The translations under genes were made by a program, and so were the position numbers. The notes below the pieces were generated by a model. It made no database searches and had not been told where the DNA came from. It worked only from the letters and a program-made list of their open reading frames with translations. A DNA stretch of 64,000 nucleotides. Source: Streptomyces mutabilis. Its GTDB lineage: Bacteria > Actinomycetota > Actinomycetes > Streptomycetales > Streptomycetaceae. The stretch is taken from the NCBI RefSeq assembly GCF_014649815.1, contig NZ_BMTT01000002.1:682001-746000 (forward strand), in the 5' to 3' direction. The stretch's first letter is position 1, and every line of letters starts with the position of its first letter. Positions 1 to 8,227 of this stretch are shown one piece after another.

Positions 1-90
1 CGCCTGGGCCTCCAGCTCCTGTCCACGGCCCGCGACGCCGGCGCCCCCGGGACGCCCGGAGCGCCGCCGGGATACGGGGGTGCGGCGTGA
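1..90 (+). CDS. ECF-type RNA polymerase sigma factor, C-terminal end only
   Basis: Only the last 29 codons are inside the window, ending in TGA at 88-90. The visible residues begin RLGLQLLSTARD, which resembles the end of sigma region 4 in ECF sigma factors (an Arg-Leu-Gly/Arg-Leu helix), followed by a Gly/Pro/Ala-rich tail. The stop overlaps the GTG start of the next gene (GTGA at 87-90), the usual arrangement of an ECF sigma gene and its cognate anti-sigma factor. The identification rests on this short tail plus the downstream zinc-finger anti-sigma gene, so it is an inference from context. Confidence 0.6.
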   Translation, partial: RLGLQLLSTARDAGAPGTPGAPPGYGGAA

Positions 91-1733
91 AGGGGGCGTA
101 CGACGAGGACGGGGGCGCGGACGCCCGGGGAAGCGGGAGCACCGGGGACGAGGACACGCAGGCGCGGGGCGGCCATGCCGAGCGGGGCAAGCCGGTCCGC
201 CCGGGGAGTCCGGCCGTCCCCGGCACGCCCTCGGCCGACGGCGCCGCTCCGCCGGACGCCTCCGGCGGAGCGGCGCGGAACCGGGCCCCGGGCGGCCCGC
301 GAGGGGACGACCGGCCGGACCCGGCCCCGGGGCCGGGCGGGACAGGCGGCTCAGCGTGGCGGGGCGGGCCGGGCAGCACGGCCGCTCCGGGAGGGCCAGG
401 CAACACAGCCGGGCCCAGCGGACCAGGCAGCACAGCCGGACCCGGCGGGCGGCACGAACCCGACGGGCCGGGCGGGAGGCACGACGGGGACGAGCCCGGC
501 GGGCCGGGCGGGTCGTCCCCCGGAGAGCCCGGCGGTCCCGCCCCGGCCCCCCGCATACCGCTCCCCCGCGCGTCCGCCGAGGACACCGGGCGAACGTTGC
601 CCGACGTGGCCCCGGGCGGTCCCCTCACGCTGGAGCACCACGTACTGACGTCGCTCCTCGGCGCGTGGGCGCTGGCCGCCTGCTCGGCCGAGGAGGCGGC
701 GGCGGTCGAGGAGCACATCGGTGAGTGCGCCCCCTGTGCCGACGAGGCGCTGCGGCTGCGCGACGCCGTGACCCTGCTCCAGCGGCCGGAGAGCCTCGAC
801 CTGGACCCGGCACTGCGCACCCGCGTCCTGGAGGGGTGCCTGGAGCGGCGCCCGCCGCGCATCCCCGTGCCCGAGTGGGCGACGCCGTACGACGCCGAGA
901 CCGCGCGGCTGGACGCGCTGCTGCAGGACTTCGAGGACGCCGAGTGGCACGCCCCGGTCCGGCTGCGCTGGTTCGAGGCCGACGGCGCCGCGAGCCGCCG
1001 TACCACCGTCGCCGGGGTCATCGCACACCTGCTGACGGTCGACGGGCTGGTCGCGTCCGCCCTCGGCCTCGCCGATCCGCTGGGCGACATCGCCGCGCCC
1101 ACCTCCGCGCCGGCCGGCCGCACGGAGGCGTACTGGCGTGCCTCCCACTACCCGCCCACCCGCGCGGTGCGGGCGCCCTGGCGCGAGCAGAGCCACGGCA
1201 TCGTCCGGACCGTTTCGTTCACCGGGGCAGCCGGCGGGATGCCCGTGTCGTACGGCGACTGCGAGCTGCCGCTGCACGACGCCATGCTGGACCGGGCGTT
1301 CGAGTGCTGGGTGCACGCGGAGGACATCGCGGACGCGGTCGACTACCCGTACGAGCCTCCCTCCGCGCGCCATCTGAACCGCATGGTCGACCTCGCGGCC
1401 CGGATGCTGCCGGGCGTCCTGGCCGAACGGCGCCGGGCCGGACTGGCCGCACCGGGCACTCGCCCACACCTGGTCACCGCGGGGGCGCCGGGGCGCAGCC
1501 TGCGGCTGGAGATCGAGGGATCGGGCGGCGGCGAGTGGCTGATCCCGCTGGACTCGCCGGGCGCGACGGGCTCCGCCGACCACGAGGTGGCCCATGTCGC
1601 CCTGGACGGCGTGGAGTTCTGCCGGCTGGCCGCGGGCCATGTGCCTCCGGCGGAGGCGGCGGCCGGTCAGGTGGGCGACCGCGAGGCGATCAGGGACGTC
1701 CTGTTCGCGGCGGCCAGCCTGAGCCGGATGTAG
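87..1733 (+). CDS. Zinc-finger anti-sigma factor fused to an MDMPI/DinB-like domain
   Basis: 548 residues. Residues 1-165 are low-complexity Gly/Pro/Ala/Asp with collagen-like PGGPG runs. Residues 181-230 form a ZAS/zf-HC2 anti-sigma module with H210-x3-C214-x2-C217, the zinc motif that in this family clamps the partner sigma factor. Residues from about 265 to the end resemble the mycothiol-dependent maleylpyruvate isomerase (DinB) fold, including an AHLLTVDG helix. There is no obvious membrane segment, so it is probably a soluble, thiol-responsive sensor; that role is inferred. The GTG start at 87 is chosen because it overlaps the stop of the upstream sigma gene. A later start that drops the low-complexity region cannot be excluded. 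Confidence 0.8.
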   Translation: MKGAYDEDGGADARGSGSTGDEDTQARGGHAERGKPVRPGSPAVPGTPSADGAAPPDASGGAARNRAPGGPRGDDRPDPAPGPGGTGGSAWRGGPGSTAAPGGPGNTAGPSGPGSTAGPGGRHEPDGPGGRHDGDEPGGPGGSSPGEPGGPAPAPRIPLPRASAEDTGRTLPDVAPGGPLTLEHHVLTSLLGAWALAACSAEEAAAVEEHIGECAPCADEALRLRDAVTLLQRPESLDLDPALRTRVLEGCLERRPPRIPVPEWATPYDAETARLDALLQDFEDAEWHAPVRLRWFEADGAASRRTTVAGVIAHLLTVDGLVASALGLADPLGDIAAPTSAPAGRTEAYWRASHYPPTRAVRAPWREQSHGIVRTVSFTGAAGGMPVSYGDCELPLHDAMLDRAFECWVHAEDIADAVDYPYEPPSARHLNRMVDLAARMLPGVLAERRRAGLAAPGTRPHLVTAGAPGRSLRLEIEGSGGGEWLIPLDSPGATGSADHEVAHVALDGVEFCRLAAGHVPPAEAAAGQVGDREAIRDVLFAAASLSRM

Positions 1734-1740
1734 GGGCGGC

Positions 1741-2475
1741 TCACTCGACGCCGTCGCGGGGCGTGGCGGGCGCCGTGTGGAGGACCTCACGCGCCTGGTC
1801 CGCGGCGCGGACGATGCTCTCGGAGATGAAGTCGAGGAAGCGGGCGATGCTTTCCAGACGCTCCGCGGCCGGGGTGCCGGCGCCGAGGACACCGACGCCC
1901 TGACGTGCGGTCTCGGCCACCTGCAGGGTCCCACGGGCGCTGGCGATCATGGACTGGTACCAGACGTCGTCGTCGATGACGTACCGCTCGCGGCGCGACT
2001 CGTCGCGTTCCCGGCGGACCAGGCCCTGGCTGTCGAGGAACGCGACCGCCTTGGAGATGGACGCCGGGCTGACCTGGAGGCGCCGGACGAGTTCGGACGC
2101 GGTGAGGCTGCCCGTGTCGCTGACGCAGAGGCAGGCCATCACCCGGGCCATCATCTTCGGCGTGCCCGTCTGTATGAAGACCGTGGTCAGCGTCTCCTCG
2201 TACTCGCGCACGGCCTCGGCGTCACGTCCGTGGGCCTGCGGCAGCGCCTGCGACCCCCGGGGAGCGGGCTGCCTGCGGCGATGGGCGCGACGCTCGGTGG
2301 CCCGGTGCGCGAGGTCGGCGCGGTACGCGGTGGGACCGCCGTTGCGCATCACCTCGCGCGTGATCGTCGAGGTGGGGCGGTCGAGGCGTCTGGCGATCTC
2401 CGCGTAGGCGAGGCCGTCGGCCAGCCCCAGTGCGATCTGCTGACGTTCCTGCTGGGTGAGCCTGCCTCCCGGCAT
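1741..2475 (-). CDS. GbsR/MarR-type transcriptional regulator
   Basis: 244 residues. The N-terminus has a helix-turn-helix of the IS30/HTH_38 type (ALGLADGLAYAEIARRLDR), then a winged helix of MarR/GbsR type (LTASELVRRLQVSPASISK) followed by a basic wing (RRERDESRRERY) and a helical dimerisation tail. The ATG at 2475 is preferred because GAAGGAGA lies just upstream; an in-frame ATG at 2520 exists but lacks a better ribosome site. It is divergent from the DUF4097/ABC exporter genes, and the shared AT-rich intergenic region carries a perfect palindrome over the exporter promoter. It is therefore the likely repressor of that operon (inference). Ligand unknown. Confidence 0.85.
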   Translation of the reverse strand: MPGGRLTQQERQQIALGLADGLAYAEIARRLDRPTSTITREVMRNGGPTAYRADLAHRATERRAHRRRQPAPRGSQALPQAHGRDAEAVREYEETLTTVFIQTGTPKMMARVMACLCVSDTGSLTASELVRRLQVSPASISKAVAFLDSQGLVRRERDESRRERYVIDDDVWYQSMIASARGTLQVAETARQGVGVLGAGTPAAERLESIARFLDFISESIVRAADQAREVLHTAPATPRDGVE

Positions 2476-2620
2476 CGTGTCTCCTTCGCGCTCCCTTGGT
2501 GACGCCACTATAGCGTTCACTTCCTTTCCATTGCAACGGCCACTCCTTCTGATGTTGCGTTACCTTTCGATCCGATGCAACGATTAACCACCTTTGACCT
2601 GCATGTTTTCTACCACAGCG

Positions 2621-2660
2621 CAACAGAACTGTTGATGGATTCATAAAGGCAACGTAGCGT
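2621..2660 (+). promoter_or_regulatory. Promoter with overlapping palindromic operator for the DUF4097/DrrAB operon
   Basis: A perfect inverted repeat CAACAG-AA-CTGTTG lies at 2621-2634. It overlaps a -35 box TTGATG (2632-2637), followed after 17 bp by the -10 box TAGCGT (2655-2660). Related GTTGC/GCAAC half-sites occur further upstream (around 2533, 2552 and 2575). Transcription should begin near 2667, giving a short leader with AGGAGGG ahead of the ATG at 2700. An operator covering the -35 box is the classical repressor geometry; the divergent GbsR-like gene is the obvious candidate. Confidence 0.6.
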
Positions 2661-2699
2661 TTCGCATGTCAGAAACACCGATGAGTACAGGAGGGCACG

Positions 2700-3365
2700 A
2701 TGCAGACCTTCGACACCCCGGCCCCGATCTCCGCCGTCCTCGACGTCCCCGCGGGACGCATCCAGTTCATCGCCGCGGACCGCGCCGACACCACGGTCGA
2801 GGTCCTGCCCGCGAACGCCTCGAAGGGGCGCGACGTGAAGGCGGCGGAGCAGACCAGGGTCGAGTTCGGCGACGGGATCCTGCGGATCGAGACCCCGGCG
2901 AACAACCAGCTTCTGGGCGCCTCCGGATCCATCGAGGTGACGGTCCGGCTGCCCGCCGGCTCCCGCGTCGAGGCCAGGACGGCCGCCACCGAGTTCCGGG
3001 GCGTCGGACGGCTCGGCGACGTCGGCTACGAGGGCGCACACGGCCCGGTCAAGGTCGACGAGGCCGCGAGCCTCCGCCTCACCACCGCCGCCGGCGACGT
3101 CTCGGTCGGTCGGCTGGGCGGTCCCGCCGAGATCAGCACCGCGAAGGGAGACATCCGGATCGCGGAGGCCGTGCGCGGCACCCTCACCCTGCGCACCCAG
3201 TCCGGCGACGTGTCGGTCGGCGCCGCCGCCGGGGTCTCCGCCTCCCTGGACGCCGGCACCTCCTACGGCCGCATCGACAACGCGCTCAGGAACACCGGCG
3301 GCACCCCCGGCCTGACCATCCACGCGACCACCGCCCACGGCGACATCACCGCCCGCAGCCTCTGA
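2700..3365 (+). CDS. DUF4097 family beta-strand repeat protein
   Basis: 221 residues without signal peptide or membrane segment. The protein consists of short repeated beta-strand units with the recurring pattern GDV/GDI plus a hydrophobic residue (SAAGDVSVG-, AKGDIRIAE-, SGDVSVG-like elements), typical of the DUF4097 'putative adhesin' beta-helix fold. In Streptomyces such genes often stand directly upstream of DrrAB-type ABC exporter genes, as here, with 12 bp to the ATPase. AGGAGGG precedes the start. It is probably co-transcribed with the exporter; its molecular role is not known. Confidence 0.85.
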   Translation: MQTFDTPAPISAVLDVPAGRIQFIAADRADTTVEVLPANASKGRDVKAAEQTRVEFGDGILRIETPANNQLLGASGSIEVTVRLPAGSRVEARTAATEFRGVGRLGDVGYEGAHGPVKVDEAASLRLTTAAGDVSVGRLGGPAEISTAKGDIRIAEAVRGTLTLRTQSGDVSVGAAAGVSASLDAGTSYGRIDNALRNTGGTPGLTIHATTAHGDITARSL

Positions 3366-3377
3366 GGAGCAACAGTC

Positions 3378-4343
3378 ATGACCCACCTGGCCATCGCGGC
3401 GAACGGACTGCGCAAGTCCTACGGCGACAAGACCGTCCTCGACGGTGTCGACCTGACCGTCCCCGAAGGAACGATCTTCTCCCTGCTCGGCCCGAACGGC
3501 GCCGGCAAGACCACCGCCGTCAAGATCCTCTCCACGCTCATCACGGCCGACGCCGGTGACATCCGCGTCGGCGGCCACGACCTCGCCACCCACGCCCAGG
3601 CCGTGCGGGCCGCGATCGGCGTCACCGGGCAGTTCTCCGCCGTCGACGGGCTGATCACCGGCGAGGAGAACATGCTCCTCATGGCGGACCTGCACCACCT
3701 CTCCCGCGACGAGGGCCGGCGGGTCGCCGCCGAGCTGCTGGAGCGCTTCGACCTCACCGAGGCCGCGAGGAAGCCCGCATCCACCTACTCCGGCGGCATG
3801 AAGCGCCGTCTCGACATCGCAATGACCCTGGTCGGCGACCCCCGGATCATCTTCCTCGACGAACCGACCACCGGCCTCGACCCGCGCTCCCGCCACAACA
3901 TGTGGCAGATCATCCGCGAGCTCGTCTCCGACGGCGTCACCGTCTTCCTCACCACCCAGTACCTGGAGGAAGCCGACGAACTCGCCGACCGCATCGCCGT
4001 GCTCAACGGCGGCCGGATCGCCGCCGAAGGAACCGCGGAGGAGCTGAAACGGATGATCCCCGGCGGACACGTCCGCCTCCGCTTCACCGACCCCGCCGCC
4101 TACCGGTCCGCCGCCTCCGCACTGCACGAGAGCGCCAGGGACGACGAGGCGCTGGCCCTGCAGATCCCCAGCGACGGCAGCCAGCGCGCACTGCGCACCG
4201 TCCTGGACCGGCTGGACTCGGCCGGCATCGAGGCCGACGAGCTGACCGTGCACACCCCCGACCTCGACGACGTCTTCTTCGCCCTCACCGGCACCGCCAC
4301 CGTCCCCGCCCAGACCGACCAGCCCAAGGAGACCGTCCGATGA
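3378..4343 (+). CDS. DrrA-type ABC transporter ATP-binding protein
   Basis: 321 residues. Walker [11 protein letters not shown] near residue 38, ABC signature YSGGMKRRLD, Walker [12 protein letters not shown] and an H-loop region are all intact. The C-terminal extension of about 80 residues, with LDDVFFALTG, is characteristic of the daunorubicin-resistance DrrA subfamily. It should pair with the permease encoded immediately downstream, whose ATG overlaps this stop (ATGA at 4340-4343), to form a drug or lipid exporter at the cytoplasmic membrane. Substrate not predictable. GAGGAGC precedes the start. Confidence 0.93.
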   Translation: MTHLAIAANGLRKSYGDKTVLDGVDLTVPEGTIFSLLGPNGAGKTTAVKILSTLITADAGDIRVGGHDLATHAQAVRAAIGVTGQFSAVDGLITGEENMLLMADLHHLSRDEGRRVAAELLERFDLTEAARKPASTYSGGMKRRLDIAMTLVGDPRIIFLDEPTTGLDPRSRHNMWQIIRELVSDGVTVFLTTQYLEEADELADRIAVLNGGRIAAEGTAEELKRMIPGGHVRLRFTDPAAYRSAASALHESARDDEALALQIPSDGSQRALRTVLDRLDSAGIEADELTVHTPDLDDVFFALTGTATVPAQTDQPKETVR

Positions 4344-5125
4344 GCAACCTCAACCTCGCCGTGCGCGACTCGTCCACGATGCTGCGCCGCAACCTCCTGC
4401 ACGCCCGGCGCTACCCGTCCCTCACCCTGAACCTCCTGCTCACACCGGTCATGCTGCTGCTGCTCTTCGTCTACGTCTTCGGGGACGCGATGAGCGCCGG
4501 CATCGGCGGCGGCGACCGCTCCGACTACGTCGCCTACATCGTGCCGGGCCTGCTCCTGATGACCATCGGGTCCACCACGATCGGCACCGCGGTCTCCGTC
4601 TCCAACGACATGACCGAGGGCGTCATCGCCCGCTTCCGCACCATGGCCATCCACCGCGGCTCCGTACTCATCGGGCACGTCATCGGCAGCGTGGTGCAGT
4701 CGATCATGAGCGTGGTCCTCGTCGGCGCCGTCGGCCTGGCCATCGGCTTCCGCTCCGCGGACGCCACCGCCCTGGAGTGGCTGGCGGCCTTCGGGCTCCT
4801 CGTGCTCTTCACCGTGGCCCTGACCTGGATCGCCGTGGGGATGGGACTGGTCAGCCCGAACGCGGAGGCCGCCAGCAACAACGCGATGCCGCTGATCTTC
4901 CTCCCGCTGATCTCGAGCACCTTCGTCCCGGTCGACTCCATGCCCGGCTGGTTCCAGCCCGTCGCCGAGTACCAGCCGTTCACGCCCGCCGTCGAGACCC
5001 TGCGCGGTCTCCTCCTGGGCACCGGGATCGGCCACAACGGGTGGCTCGCCCTCGTCTGGTGCCTCGCCCTCACCGCGCTCGGCTACTTCTGGTCGACCTC
5101 GAAGTTCGACAGCGACCCGAAGTAG
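4340..5125 (+). CDS. DrrB-type ABC-2 transporter permease
   Basis: 261 residues with about six membrane segments (first at roughly 28-48, last at 235-253). The conserved ABC-2 element ...NDMTEGVIARFRTM is present in the cytoplasmic loop, and the LVSPNAEAAS motif typical of DrrB proteins occurs before the fifth segment. Translationally coupled to the ATPase gene by ATGA. The product forms the transmembrane part of the exporter. The downstream 150 bp separates it from the convergent purU gene and contains GC-rich inverted repeats but no clear gene. Confidence 0.93.
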   Translation: MSNLNLAVRDSSTMLRRNLLHARRYPSLTLNLLLTPVMLLLLFVYVFGDAMSAGIGGGDRSDYVAYIVPGLLLMTIGSTTIGTAVSVSNDMTEGVIARFRTMAIHRGSVLIGHVIGSVVQSIMSVVLVGAVGLAIGFRSADATALEWLAAFGLLVLFTVALTWIAVGMGLVSPNAEAASNNAMPLIFLPLISSTFVPVDSMPGWFQPVAEYQPFTPAVETLRGLLLGTGIGHNGWLALVWCLALTALGYFWSTSKFDSDPK

Positions 5126-5275
5126 ACCGCCGTGACCACGCGGGCCGAGTCACTCCTCGGCCGCCGATCCGTTCCGCCCCAGGGCGGCGTACTCCGGCAC
5201 ACGCCGGCGTCACGCCGCCCTTCCGGCGTTCCGGGGGACCAGTACGACGGCCCCAGGCGCCGACGCGCCGACGGC

Positions 5276-6169
5276 CTAGGCGAAGACGACCGTCCGCCGG
5301 CCGTTCAGCAGGATCCGGTGCTCCGCGTGCCACTTGACCGCCCGCGCCAGCGCCTGGCACTCCACGTCCCGCCCGACGGCGACCAGCTGGTCCGGCGTGA
5401 CGTCGTGGCCGACCCGCTCGACCTCCTGCTCGATGATCGGTCCCTCGTCGAGGTCCGCCGTCACGTAGTGCGCGGTCGCGCCGATCAGCTTCACGCCCCG
5501 CGCGTGCGCCTGGTGGTACGGCTTGGCGCCCTTGAAGCTCGGCAGGAAGGAGTGGTGGATGTTGATGATCCGGCCGCTGAGCTGCTTGCACAGGTCGTCC
5601 GAGAGGACCTGCATGTAGCGGGCCAGCACCACGAGTTCGACGTTTGCCTCGCGCACGAGCTCCAGCAGCCGCGCCTCGGCGTCCGCCTTCGTGTCCTTCG
5701 TCACGGGAATGTGGTGGAAGGGGATGTCGTACGACCCCACCAGCTCAGCGAAGTCCGTGTGGTTGGAGACCACGGCCGCGATCTCCACCGGCAACGCGCC
5801 GGTCCGGGCCCGGAAGAGCAGGTCGTTCAGGCAGTGCCCGAACTTGCTGACCATGAGCACGATGCGCATCTTCTGGTCGGCCCGGTTGATCTGCCAGTCC
5901 ATCTGGAAGGCGTCGCCGATCGCCGTGAAGCTGGCCCGCAGCTTGTCCACGGTCACCGGCTCGTCGGCCGAGAAGTGGACCCGCATGAAGAACAGTCCCG
6001 TGTCGTGGTCGCCGAACTGCTGGCTGTCCTCGATGTTGCAGCCGGTCATGAACAGGTAGCTCGACACGGCGTGCACGATGCCCTGCTTGTCGGGGCAGGA
6101 CAGGGTGAGGACGTACTGGCCGGCCGGGGCGGCGGCCGACGGGACGGCGACGGAGGACTGCTCGTTCAT
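5276..6169 (-). CDS. purU: Formyltetrahydrofolate deformylase
   Basis: 297 residues. Hydrolyses 10-formyltetrahydrofolate to formate and tetrahydrofolate, balancing one-carbon pools. Residues 20-95 form the N-terminal ACT regulatory domain (LSCPDKQGIVHAVS). Residues 103-297 form the formyltransferase fold, with catalytic residues visible as N203 and H205 in INIHHSFLPSFKG and D241 in VTADLDEGP. Length matches the family. The gene is monocistronic or at the head of a short unit; it is convergent with the upstream exporter operon. This is the SCO4403 position in S. coelicolor, from memory. Confidence 0.96.
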   Translation of the reverse strand: MNEQSSVAVPSAAAPAGQYVLTLSCPDKQGIVHAVSSYLFMTGCNIEDSQQFGDHDTGLFFMRVHFSADEPVTVDKLRASFTAIGDAFQMDWQINRADQKMRIVLMVSKFGHCLNDLLFRARTGALPVEIAAVVSNHTDFAELVGSYDIPFHHIPVTKDTKADAEARLLELVREANVELVVLARYMQVLSDDLCKQLSGRIINIHHSFLPSFKGAKPYHQAHARGVKLIGATAHYVTADLDEGPIIEQEVERVGHDVTPDQLVAVGRDVECQALARAVKWHAEHRILLNGRRTVVFA

Positions 6170-6216
6170 GCAGGACAGGGTCCCATATCCCGGCCCGCCG
6201 CCCGAGCGCCGTCCCG

Positions 6217-6717
6217 TCAGGCGGACCGGGTCAGGATCCGCAGCAGCTCCAGCGAGCGCGGCTCCGCCTCCGGGTCCTCGCCGTCACCGGTGGCCAGCCG
6301 CAGGTGCGCGTCGCGCGCCGCGCGCACCGCCTCCGGCCAGTCCGGGTGGTCGAGATAGGCGTTCACCGGCGCGTCCGGCCCCACCTGGTGCATGATCCTC
6401 AGTACGCGCAGCACGGCGGTGTCGACGAGCGCCGCCTCCTGCGAGTCCCGGAAGACCGTGCCCACGTACTTCTCCGCCGACCAGTGGTCCAGCCAGGTGT
6501 CCTCCACCAGCCGGTACACCGCGTCGGTGACGTCGCCGTAGCCGTCCACACCGGCCAGCCAGACGTCCCGCTGGAAGGCGGGGGCGGAGAGCATGTGCAG
6601 CGCGGAGCGCACGTTGCTGCGCCAGCGCCACCACGGCATGTCGTTGAGGGGCATGCCGCCCATGGTGGAGGAGCGACGGCCGCGACGGGAAGAGTTCTCC
6701 GAACCTTGCACGGTCAT
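6217..6717 (-). CDS. SCO4402-family protein, function unknown
   Basis: 166 residues. The N-terminus contains the highly conserved stretch GGMPLNDMPWWRWRSNVRSA, which is the hallmark of the streptomycete SCO4402 family; no catalytic motif is recognisable. The rest is predicted helical, with acidic and aromatic patches (DTWLDHWSAEKYVGTVFRDS). The ATG at 6717 is chosen because AGGAAC lies upstream and the family starts there; an in-frame ATG at 6735 and one at 6660 are alternatives. It lies 47 bp upstream of purU on the same strand, so the two may be co-transcribed. Confidence 0.85.
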   Translation of the reverse strand: MTVQGSENSSRRGRRSSTMGGMPLNDMPWWRWRSNVRSALHMLSAPAFQRDVWLAGVDGYGDVTDAVYRLVEDTWLDHWSAEKYVGTVFRDSQEAALVDTAVLRVLRIMHQVGPDAPVNAYLDHPDWPEAVRAARDAHLRLATGDGEDPEAEPRSLELLRILTRSA

Positions 6718-6834
6718 CGATCGTACGTTCCTCATTCGGGACGGCTCACCGACCCCCGCAATTCACCTCCGTGTCACCGCACATTGACCACAGGTCACCT
6801 CCGGGTTGGCCGTGTGACGGAATCGTGCGGGTAC

Positions 6835-8151
6835 ATGACCGGAAGGCGTCCCACCCGCAGCAGCTTCCTCCGCCGCCCGAGCGGCCGCTCCCGGGCCACC
6901 CGTACCGGCGCGTTGTCGGCGGGCGCGCTGGTGGCGTGCGTGTCGCTCGCCGCCGGCTGCGGGGTCTTCCCCGGTACCACGGGGGGTTCCGAGGACGACC
7001 CGATCACCGTCATGACCTGGGCGCCGCAGGAAACGGGCGCGACCAACAAGCCGGGCATGACGTCCTTCGCGCAGGCCTACGCCCGCTGGGTCAATGCGAA
7101 CGGCGGCATCGGCGGCCGTCGGCTCAACGTGCTGACCTGCAACGACCACAACGACGGGGTGACCGCGGCCAAGTGCGCCCGGCGTGCCGTCAACGAGGAG
7201 GCGGTCGCGGTCGTCGGCTCCTACAGTCAGCACGCCGACTCCTTCTTCCCCGTGCTGGAGGGCGCCGGCATCCCGTACATAGGCGGCTACGGCATCACCA
7301 ACGCGGAGTTCACCAGCCCCCTGTCCTACCCGGTCAACGGCGGCCAGCCCGCGCTGCTGGCCGGCCTCGGCAGCGCGCTCGCCGACTCCTGCGGACCCGT
7401 CACCCTCGTCCGTCCCGACACCATCGCGGGCGACCAGCTCCCCGTCCTGCTCGACGCGGGGCTCACCTCGGGCGGACACGAGCGCGCCCAGGACCAGCGG
7501 GCGGCCGAGGACGCCACCGAGTACGGCGGCCAGTCCGCTCGGGCCCTGGAGCACGCGACCGGTGATCCCGTGGACCCGGGGTGCGTGGTGCCCGTCCTCG
7601 GCGACCGCACCGGCACCTTCATGGACTCCTTCCGCCGGGCCCGCGAGGACTACCCCGACGTGCGGACCGCGAGCGTGCTCGGCAGCGTCGACCAGACCAC
7701 GGTCAACGCGAGCGGCGGGACGTCCGGACCCTACGAGGGGGCGTACGTCACGGGCTGGTACCCGGAAGTGGACGACCCGGCCTGGAACGGGATGAAGAAG
7801 GTGATCGAACAGGAGGCGTTCGGCGACAACGACGTCGACGCGGCGGACGCCGGGGTGCAGACCACCTGGATCGCGTACACCGTCCTCAAGAAGGTCCTCG
7901 AGTCGCTCGGCGACGGCGAGGTGAGCGCCCACACCGTCCGGCGGGCCCTCGACGGCGGCCTGAAGGTCGGCACGGACGGACTCACCCCGGCCCTCCAGTG
8001 GACGTTCGCCGGCAAGCTCGCGTCGGTCGGCTTCCCGCGCCTGGTCAACACCGAGGTCACCCTGCAGGTCGTACGGCAGGGCCGGCTGGTCTCCGCCCGC
8101 CAGGGCGCCGTGGACACCACCCGCACCCTGCAGAACGCCGACGTGGTCTGA
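6835..8151 (+). CDS. Lipoprotein, ABC-type branched-chain-amino-acid-like substrate-binding protein
   Basis: 438 residues. The N-terminus has twin Arg/Lys-rich positive charges, a hydrophobic core and a lipobox LAAG-C (cysteine near residue 42), so it should be exported and lipid-anchored. The mature part is a periplasmic-binding-protein type 1 fold of the LivJ/Peripla_BP_6 family (YARWVNANGGIGGRRLNVL; VVGSYSQHADSFFPVLEGAGI). No permease genes are adjacent, so it is an orphan receptor here. The ATG at 6835 is used; an in-frame GTG at 6814 is an alternative. Ligand unknown. Confidence 0.85.
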   Translation: MTGRRPTRSSFLRRPSGRSRATRTGALSAGALVACVSLAAGCGVFPGTTGGSEDDPITVMTWAPQETGATNKPGMTSFAQAYARWVNANGGIGGRRLNVLTCNDHNDGVTAAKCARRAVNEEAVAVVGSYSQHADSFFPVLEGAGIPYIGGYGITNAEFTSPLSYPVNGGQPALLAGLGSALADSCGPVTLVRPDTIAGDQLPVLLDAGLTSGGHERAQDQRAAEDATEYGGQSARALEHATGDPVDPGCVVPVLGDRTGTFMDSFRRAREDYPDVRTASVLGSVDQTTVNASGGTSGPYEGAYVTGWYPEVDDPAWNGMKKVIEQEAFGDNDVDAADAGVQTTWIAYTVLKKVLESLGDGEVSAHTVRRALDGGLKVGTDGLTPALQWTFAGKLASVGFPRLVNTEVTLQVVRQGRLVSARQGAVDTTRTLQNADVV

Positions 8152-8227
8152 GCGGGCCCCGGCCGCGCCGGGGTCGCCGTCCGGGCCGGCCGGAGCCGAG
8201 GTGGGCCGGTCGAGCCGGGCGCGCCGG

